Assembly: GCA_002348315.1 (NCBI GenBank)
Contig: DEAW01000116.1
Span: 10,540-21,363, forward strand
DNA from: Planctomycetaceae bacterium UBA2972
GTDB lineage: Bacteria > Planctomycetota > Planctomycetia > Pirellulales > Pirellulaceae
Direction of reading: 5' to 3'
Length of the DNA stretch: 10,824 nt
Below the pieces are notes generated by a model. The model was not told the DNA's origin. It was given only the letters and a program-made list of their open reading frames with translations, and ran no database searches. The first letter of the stretch is position 1. Every line of letters begins with the position of its first letter. Positions 6,827-10,824 of the stretch are shown piece after piece. A program made the translations under genes and the position numbers.

Positions 6827-8074
6827 ATGCAATTCCGTATCACTCTATCCGCATTGACGATCCTCCTGCTAACGACCGTTGTGCAGGCTGAAAACTGGCC
6901 GAGATTTCGTGGCCCTAACGCAGACGGGCTGCATCACTCTGCTAAGTTGCCGACCAACTGGAGTGAGTCGGACAATGTTGTCTGGAAATCTGAAACTCCT
7001 GGTAAAGGCCATTCGTCTCCGGTCATTTGGGAAGATCAGATATGGATGGGCACTGCCATGAACGAGGGACATGATCTGCATGCGATTTGTTTTAACCGCG
7101 ACGGAAAGTTGAAATACAACGTTAAGCTCTTTCATATCGAAAAGCTGGAAGCCAGCAATTCTCTCAATTCGTTTGCATCCCCTACACCCGTCATCGAAGC
7201 CGGAACCGTGTATCTATATTTTGGAACTTACGGCGTCGCTGCGATTGAAACAGCATCTGGAAAAATCAAATGGAGTCGTCAGGATATCAATCTGAATCAT
7301 CAGGAGGGTCCCGGCTCTTCTCCGATTCTTTACAAAGGCTTGTTGATATTCCATTGTGACGGCTATGACGTGCAACATATCACCGCCTTAGATAAACAGA
7401 CGGGCAAGACGGTCTGGGCGACAACGCGGTCGCTCGACCTTTCTCACGTGGGCAATCACGCTCGCAAAGCATTTGTCACCCCTGTCGTTCGCAAAGTTAA
7501 CGGAAAAGATCTGTTGGTTAGCCCGGCAGCTCAGGGATGTTATGCCTACGATCCAAACACCGGTGAAGAAGTGTGGCGAATTGCCTACTCAGGTTTTTCT
7601 GCTGTGCCCCAACCTGTGTTTCACGGCAAACTGGCCTATATCGTGACGGACTTCGGTCGACCTGAAATCTGGGCTGTCGACGTTTCCGGCAAGGGCGTTC
7701 TCGGTGAAAAGGACATTAAGTGGAAATACAACACCACCTGCCCGTCGACTCCATCCCTGATTATCAAAGATGGACTGATCTACTTCGTCGCTGATAAAAC
7801 CGGAGTTGCTTCGTGTATTACAGCCGACACTGGTGAGTTGGTATGGCGAGAACGGATTGGCGGGTCTTTTAGTACTTCACCGGTAGCGACCAGTGATCAC
7901 ATCTACTTTTTCGACCGCACGGGAGCGACCACCGTGGTCAAACTGGGGCGAGAGTACAAAGTTGCCAGCCGTAATACGCTCGAGTCCGGCTGCATGGCAT
8001 CACCGGCGATTGCCGATGACCAGCTGTTCGTCAGAACGGCAACCCATCTGTACTGTCTGGGGCAAAGTAAATAG
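6827..8074 (+). CDS. Secreted PQQ-like beta-propeller repeat protein
   Basis: An outer-membrane/periplasmic PQQ-binding-like propeller protein of 415 residues. A signal peptide covers residues 1-21 (core ITLSALTILLLTTVV, end VQA). The mature N-terminus carries WPRFRGPNADG (24-34), common at the start of planctomycete members. Blade motifs of the A-x-D-x-x-TG-x-x-x-W type are visible at AIETASGKIKWS (139-150), ALDKQTGKTVWA (187-198), AYDPNTGEEVW (240-250) and CITADTGELVW (330-340), with weaker blades between them, consistent with a six- to eight-bladed propeller. There is no heme c motif (CxxCH) and no sign of a full quinoprotein dehydrogenase, so cofactor binding should not be assumed. These proteins may act as scaffolds or binding modules; the function is unknown. 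The gene stands alone, divergent from the glycan operon and convergent with the second sulfatase. Confidence 0.92.
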   Translation: MQFRITLSALTILLLTTVVQAENWPRFRGPNADGLHHSAKLPTNWSESDNVVWKSETPGKGHSSPVIWEDQIWMGTAMNEGHDLHAICFNRDGKLKYNVKLFHIEKLEASNSLNSFASPTPVIEAGTVYLYFGTYGVAAIETASGKIKWSRQDINLNHQEGPGSSPILYKGLLIFHCDGYDVQHITALDKQTGKTVWATTRSLDLSHVGNHARKAFVTPVVRKVNGKDLLVSPAAQGCYAYDPNTGEEVWRIAYSGFSAVPQPVFHGKLAYIVTDFGRPEIWAVDVSGKGVLGEKDIKWKYNTTCPSTPSLIIKDGLIYFVADKTGVASCITADTGELVWRERIGGSFSTSPVATSDHIYFFDRTGATTVVKLGREYKVASRNTLESGCMASPAIADDQLFVRTATHLYCLGQSK

Positions 8075-8084
8075 AACGAACAGG

Positions 8085-8108
8085 ACCAGTCGAATTAGTC
8101 GATCTGGT
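8085..8108. terminator. Possible bidirectional hairpin between convergent genes
   Basis: ACCAG (8085-8089) pairs with CTGGT (8104-8108), and TCGA (8090-8093) pairs with TCGA (8099-8102). One bulged T separates the two stems and the loop is 5 nt. It lies in the 46-nt gap between two converging stop codons, where a shared terminator would be expected. Neither side has a T tract, so it is not a canonical intrinsic terminator. Confidence 0.3.
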
Positions 8109-8120
8109 TGAACTAGATAA

Positions 8121-9701
8121 TCAGGGAGTCTGGTAGTCCGGATTAGGTGGCATCATATTCGCTCCCACTCGTTTTCGCCAGTCTTGTAATTGACTCAGCA
8201 ACTCGGCTGTTTTCCGGGGATTCTGTTTCGAGAGGTCATGCTGTTCACTCAGATCGTCCTTCAAGTTAAAGAGCTGAACGGTGCCGTTCTCGAAATACTC
8301 AAGCAACTTCCAGTCACCTACACGAATCGCTCCTCCCGGGCTTTGCATACCATGGTTACTATAGTGCGGGAAATGCCAATAGATTCCATCTCGTTCCAAC
8401 GACTTGGCTCCTTTTACCAAATCCGTCAGACTCACTCCATCAGCGTGTTGTGTAGGCTGAGCAGGCAGGCCCACCATTTCCAAAATCGTGGGATAGAAAT
8501 CCGTGCTGACAACAGGGACATCGCAAACAGATCCACTTTGATGATGCCCGGGCCAATGAACAATCATCGGTTCCCGGATCCCTCCCTCGTAGAGGAATCC
8601 CTTGGCACCTCGCAATGGAAGATTGGATGTGGAAAAGGCTGTGTCGAGTCGATCGGGATTAATCACGCGTTTCGGATTTCCAAAGTTCCCGGCAGACATA
8701 CCACCGTTGTCTGAAAACAGAATCACGATAGTGTTTTCAGCCAGTCCTAATGCACTCAATTTTTCCCGAATACGCCCTAAACTTTCATCCACCGTCTCGA
8801 CCATGGCGGCAAATTCCACGTTGTCCTGAAACTGCTTTATCTTGACTGTCCGGTGAGCCAAAATGCTAAACGGAGCATAGGACGGGTCGGACAAGTTCTG
8901 AGTTAATTGTTCCCGTGTTAGTGGGTTTGGGTCATCCGGATTCCCTTCGAGAATATAAGCCGGACCTGTGGGTCGCTTCACGGCAGCGAGCTTCTTTTTG
9001 TATTTTTCCACCAGATCCTTACGGCCGTGAATGGGGTCGTGGACTGCATAGTGAGACATATATAAGAAGAAAGGTTGTTCTTTGTTGGTCTCGATAAACT
9101 TTATCGCTTCGTCGGTAAGTCGGTCTGTCAGATAATCACCAGGTTGTTCATTTAAGCCTTCCAGTCCAAACGGTGCGTGATATCCTCGCTTCGGCCATCC
9201 CTTGTTCCAGCGAGGAATCTGCAAATCAAACCCTTGTGCCGTCGGACCGTGAGGCTCTTCTCCCAAATGCCACTTTCCAATGTGGGCTGTTTGATATCCT
9301 GCTGCTTTTAACGCTTCCGCGATGGTAACTTCTGAGAGTGGCAGGTATTGATGAATTTCAGCATTAAGGAGTTGTTGAAAGGAGAAATCCCGTCGTCCGG
9401 ATAACCAGTCAGTCATATCCAGCCTAGCCGGATACTTGCCAGTCATGATGCTTGCTCGGGTCGGTGAACAGACATGGCAGGTTGCATATGCCTGAGTAAA
9501 CTTCACGCTCTCTTTGGCAAATTGATCAATGTTCGGAGTCTCGTAGAAGCTGCTTCCATAACATCCCAGGTCTTTCCATCCCAAATCATCCAGCAGGAAA
9601 AAGACTACGTTAGGTCGAGTTTCTGCCGCTTTCAGCGTTCCGCTAGATACCGTGGCCAACATGAATAGACAAAGCGTGATGACATGGAGGGACTGCTTCA
9701 T
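8121..9701 (-). CDS. Secreted S1-family sulfatase (stand-alone copy)
   Basis: A second formylglycine-dependent sulfatase, 526 residues. The signal peptide covers about residues 1-26 (core VITLCLFMLATVSSG, end KAA). The active-site motif CSPTR begins at C78. Other pocket residues are D38/D39 (LLDDLGWKDLGCYG), K143 and H145 (HIGKWHLGEE), D331/N332 (FSDNGG) and K367 before YEGGIREP. The set is complete, so the enzyme should be active. It differs clearly from the operon copy in the active-site region (SPTR rather than SPAR, DDLGWKD rather than DDLGYGD) and in an inserted segment around 225-285, so it is probably another S1 subfamily with another sulfate position or sugar, not a recent duplicate. 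It is transcribed alone, convergent with the PQQ-like gene and divergent from the NIPSNAP gene. The ATG start has no Shine-Dalgarno sequence. The substrate is unknown. Confidence 0.96.
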   Translation of the reverse strand: MKQSLHVITLCLFMLATVSSGTLKAAETRPNVVFFLLDDLGWKDLGCYGSSFYETPNIDQFAKESVKFTQAYATCHVCSPTRASIMTGKYPARLDMTDWLSGRRDFSFQQLLNAEIHQYLPLSEVTIAEALKAAGYQTAHIGKWHLGEEPHGPTAQGFDLQIPRWNKGWPKRGYHAPFGLEGLNEQPGDYLTDRLTDEAIKFIETNKEQPFFLYMSHYAVHDPIHGRKDLVEKYKKKLAAVKRPTGPAYILEGNPDDPNPLTREQLTQNLSDPSYAPFSILAHRTVKIKQFQDNVEFAAMVETVDESLGRIREKLSALGLAENTIVILFSDNGGMSAGNFGNPKRVINPDRLDTAFSTSNLPLRGAKGFLYEGGIREPMIVHWPGHHQSGSVCDVPVVSTDFYPTILEMVGLPAQPTQHADGVSLTDLVKGAKSLERDGIYWHFPHYSNHGMQSPGGAIRVGDWKLLEYFENGTVQLFNLKDDLSEQHDLSKQNPRKTAELLSQLQDWRKRVGANMMPPNPDYQTP

Positions 9702-9742
9702 TACTTGAATCCAGAAGGGGAATATTTTGAGAGTACGTTTTA

Positions 9743-9748
9743 ATTATA
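9743..9748 (-). promoter_or_regulatory. Candidate -10 box for the second sulfatase
   Basis: The minus strand reads CGTTATAAT across 9751-9743, with an exact TATAAT at 9748-9743, about 40 nt upstream of the sulfatase ATG. No -35 consensus is seen at normal spacing. The same nine bases occur facing the other way at 9806-9814. Confidence 0.45.
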
Positions 9749-9749
9749 A

Positions 9750-9758
9750 CGACTCCTC
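9750..9758 (+). repeat. Direct repeat CGACTCCTC, copy 1
   Basis: CGACTCCTC occurs here and again at 9826-9834 in the same 181-nt divergent spacer. It directly adjoins the candidate -10 box of the minus-strand sulfatase. A pair of sites placed like this could bind a shared regulator; chance is possible at this length. Confidence 0.35.
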
Positions 9759-9808
9759 AAAAGGATGGATTAGCCGGAGAAACGAACAACCTCTATTCTG
9801 GAAAACGT

Positions 9809-9814
9809 TATAAT
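9809..9814 (+). promoter_or_regulatory. Candidate -10 box for the NIPSNAP gene
   Basis: An exact TATAAT within CGTTATAAT (9806-9814), about 68 nt upstream of the NIPSNAP ATG. It forms a 9-nt inverted repeat with the sulfatase -10 candidate at 9743-9751. No good -35 is visible at 16-18 nt. Confidence 0.45.
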
Positions 9815-9825
9815 CAGAGCAGTAT

Positions 9826-9834
9826 CGACTCCTC
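9826..9834 (+). repeat. Direct repeat CGACTCCTC, copy 2
   Basis: Second copy of the nine-base repeat at 9750-9758, located about 11 nt downstream of the NIPSNAP -10 candidate, that is, around its expected transcription start. Binding here could block that promoter. Confidence 0.35.
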
Positions 9835-9882
9835 GGTGCCCAGATTAATTGAATACCTATATTTCAAGATAAAGACTGAATA

Positions 9883-10629
9883 ATGAATAAGCTCCTATCC
9901 TCACTAGCTGCCCTCATATTGCTGGGAAGTATTTCCATGACGAACACCGCCAACGCAGAAGTTTTTGAATTACGAGTTTACACGACTCATGAAGGTAAAC
10001 TGGATGATCTTCATGCTCGCTTTCGTGATCACACCATGAAGTTATTTGAGAAACACGGGATGACCAACATTGGCTACTGGGTACCGGAAGGTTCGACCAA
10101 CAAATTGATTTATGTGATCAGTCATAAAAGCCGGGATGCCGCCAAAAAGTCCTGGGCCGGTTTTGTACAGGACCCAAATTGGCAAAAGGTGTTTAAGGCA
10201 TCGCGCGTCGATGGGCCATTACTCTCGAAAGCTCCGGAAGCCACTTTTTTGGAAGCGACTGATTATACGCCTAAGAAGAAATGGTCTAACAAAGACGAAG
10301 GCGGATATTTTGAATTACGGATTTATCAGGCTGCCGAAGGAAAGCTTGGCAAGCTGGATGCTCGATTCCGCGATCACACGATGAAGCTCTTTGAAAAGCA
10401 CGGCATGAAGAATCTTGCCTATTGGCACGCAACCGACGAACCTCAATCCGAGGATCATCTGTACTACATCATCTGGCATGCGAGCAAAGATGCTGCGGCG
10501 GCGTCATGGAAGGGCTTCATTGCTGATCCGGATTGGAAAGCTGCAGCAGCAGCTTCAGGCGTGGGACGATTGGCTAAGCCCCCCATCTCGGTCTACATGC
10601 AGTCGACAGATTACTCGAAGATTAAATAA
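9883..10629 (+). CDS. Exported tandem NIPSNAP-domain protein
   Basis: A 248-residue protein with two NIPSNAP (dimeric alpha-beta barrel type) domains in tandem. The signal peptide covers residues 1-25 (core LLSSLAALILLGSISM, end ANA). Domain 1 spans about 26-128 and starts EVFELRVYTTHEGKL; domain 2 spans about 141-245 and starts GYFELRIYQAAEGKL. Each then has the same ARFRDHTMKLFEKHGM block (45-60 and 160-175), a YW, a beta-strand pair (LIYVISHKS and LYYIIWHAS), a W-x-GF segment with a D-P-x-W motif, and a TDY near the end. A linker of about 12 residues rich in Lys joins them. NIPSNAP proteins have no settled biochemical role; exported versions are common in planctomycetes. The gene is monocistronic: it is divergent from the second sulfatase and closed by a strong terminator. 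The start codon has no clear ribosome site, but the signal peptide begins properly at this ATG. Confidence 0.93.
   Translation: MNKLLSSLAALILLGSISMTNTANAEVFELRVYTTHEGKLDDLHARFRDHTMKLFEKHGMTNIGYWVPEGSTNKLIYVISHKSRDAAKKSWAGFVQDPNWQKVFKASRVDGPLLSKAPEATFLEATDYTPKKKWSNKDEGGYFELRIYQAAEGKLGKLDARFRDHTMKLFEKHGMKNLAYWHATDEPQSEDHLYYIIWHASKDAAAASWKGFIADPDWKAAAAASGVGRLAKPPISVYMQSTDYSKIK
10015..10062 (+). repeat. Internal coding repeat of NIPSNAP core, copy 1
   Basis: Encodes ARFRDHTMKLFEKHGM, identical to copy 2 at 10360-10407, 345 nt (115 codons) downstream. Eight of the 16 codons differ between copies and every difference is silent. Confidence 0.85.
10360..10407 (+). repeat. Internal coding repeat of NIPSNAP core, copy 2
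   Basis: Second copy of the 16-residue identical block. The surrounding domain is also similar but has several amino acid changes, so this block is the most constrained part of the duplicated domain. Confidence 0.85.
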
Positions 10630-10654
10630 CGGCCCTTGAATAGGATCACCATTT

Positions 10655-10694
10655 AACTCTCGCCACCCGATCTATCGGAAGGCGAGAGTTTTTT
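10655..10694 (+). terminator. Rho-independent terminator of the NIPSNAP gene
   Basis: AACTCTCGCC (10655-10664) pairs perfectly with GGCGAGAGTT (10681-10690). Inside, CCGA (10667-10670) pairs with TCGG (10675-10678) around a TCTA loop. A run of six T (10689-10694) follows directly. It begins 25 nt after the stop codon. The opposite strand lacks a T run after the stem, so it acts on the plus strand only. Confidence 0.92.
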
Positions 10695-10824
10695 AATGTG
10701 CCCAGTTGAATCAGCCACATTGATCACGCTTCCAAATTAAAGATTCACCGACTGCAACCGAATACTGGAACCTTCCATGTAGCAAACGGTTTAGGGCAGG
10801 CCGTTTATTAAGTCATCTTCCTCA
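10695..10824. other. Non-coding tail, no gene supported
   Basis: These 130 bases after the terminator show no supportable gene. On the minus strand one frame is open from the edge for 10 codons to a TAA (complement of 10791-10793), giving EEDDLINGLP; this could be the C-terminus of a gene entering from the right, but it is too short to call. AAACGG (10784-10789) and CCGTTT (10801-10806) could form a weak 6-bp hairpin over that stop codon. Confidence 0.3.

Noticed and set aside
6827..8074. True PQQ-dependent dehydrogenase
   Set aside because: Too short, no heme motif and no dehydrogenase active-site pattern seen; only propeller repeats are present.
8190..8714. Open frame of 174 codons on the plus strand
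   Set aside because: Antisense to the second sulfatase; reads as a shadow of conserved codons.
10791..10824. C-terminal end of a minus-strand gene (EEDDLINGLP then stop)
   Set aside because: Ten open codons are expected by chance; there is no support within the window.

Overview
The window reads as a chromosomal segment of a planctomycete, probably marine (inference). The family mix points there: a Tat-exported DUF1501 protein, two secreted S1-type sulfatases, a secreted PQQ-like propeller protein opening with a WPRFRGPNADG signature, a secreted NIPSNAP protein, and an NPCBM-tailed glycosidase. Base composition looks near balanced. All seven complete genes carry an export signal, so this is a periplasmic or cell-surface catabolic neighbourhood. 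No rRNA, tRNA, CRISPR array, transposase or phage gene was seen.

Layout. A leftward (minus-strand) run begins at a divergent promoter region at 6740-6826. It encodes, in order of transcription, an ADP-ribosylglycohydrolase-fold protein (6739-5405), a GH127/DUF1680-like glycosidase with a C-terminal NPCBM domain (5358-3043), an S1 sulfatase (3025-1520), a DUF1501 protein (1399-68), and the first 20 codons of another exported protein that runs off the left edge (62-1). The gaps are 46, 17, 120 and 5 nt. The first three genes look like one operon. DUF1501 and the partial gene may be read through or may have their own promoter. To the right, a PQQ-like propeller gene (6827-8074) is divergent from this run and convergent with a second S1 sulfatase (9701-8121). 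That sulfatase is in turn divergent from a tandem NIPSNAP gene (9883-10629), which ends at a textbook rho-independent terminator (10655-10694). The last 130 bases hold no supportable gene.

How the genes may work together (inference). Sulfatases strip ester sulfate, the GH127-like enzyme would cleave a terminal furanoside or related sugar, and the ARH-fold protein at the head of the operon may be a third glycan-acting hydrolase rather than a true ADP-ribose hydrolase, because it is exported and co-transcribed with carbohydrate enzymes. Together they resemble a compact sulfated-glycan degradation locus of the planctomycete type, which lacks SusC/SusD-like genes. The DUF1501, PQQ-like and NIPSNAP proteins are very common in planctomycetes but have no settled function.

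The most interesting points are the exported ARH-fold protein in a carbohydrate operon, the glycosidase that keeps a Glu/Cys/Cys-Cys zinc-thiolate signature within a divergent sequence, the shared GTTATAAT promoter element with repeats around it, and a NIPSNAP duplication in which a 16-residue core is identical in protein but synonymously diverged in DNA.
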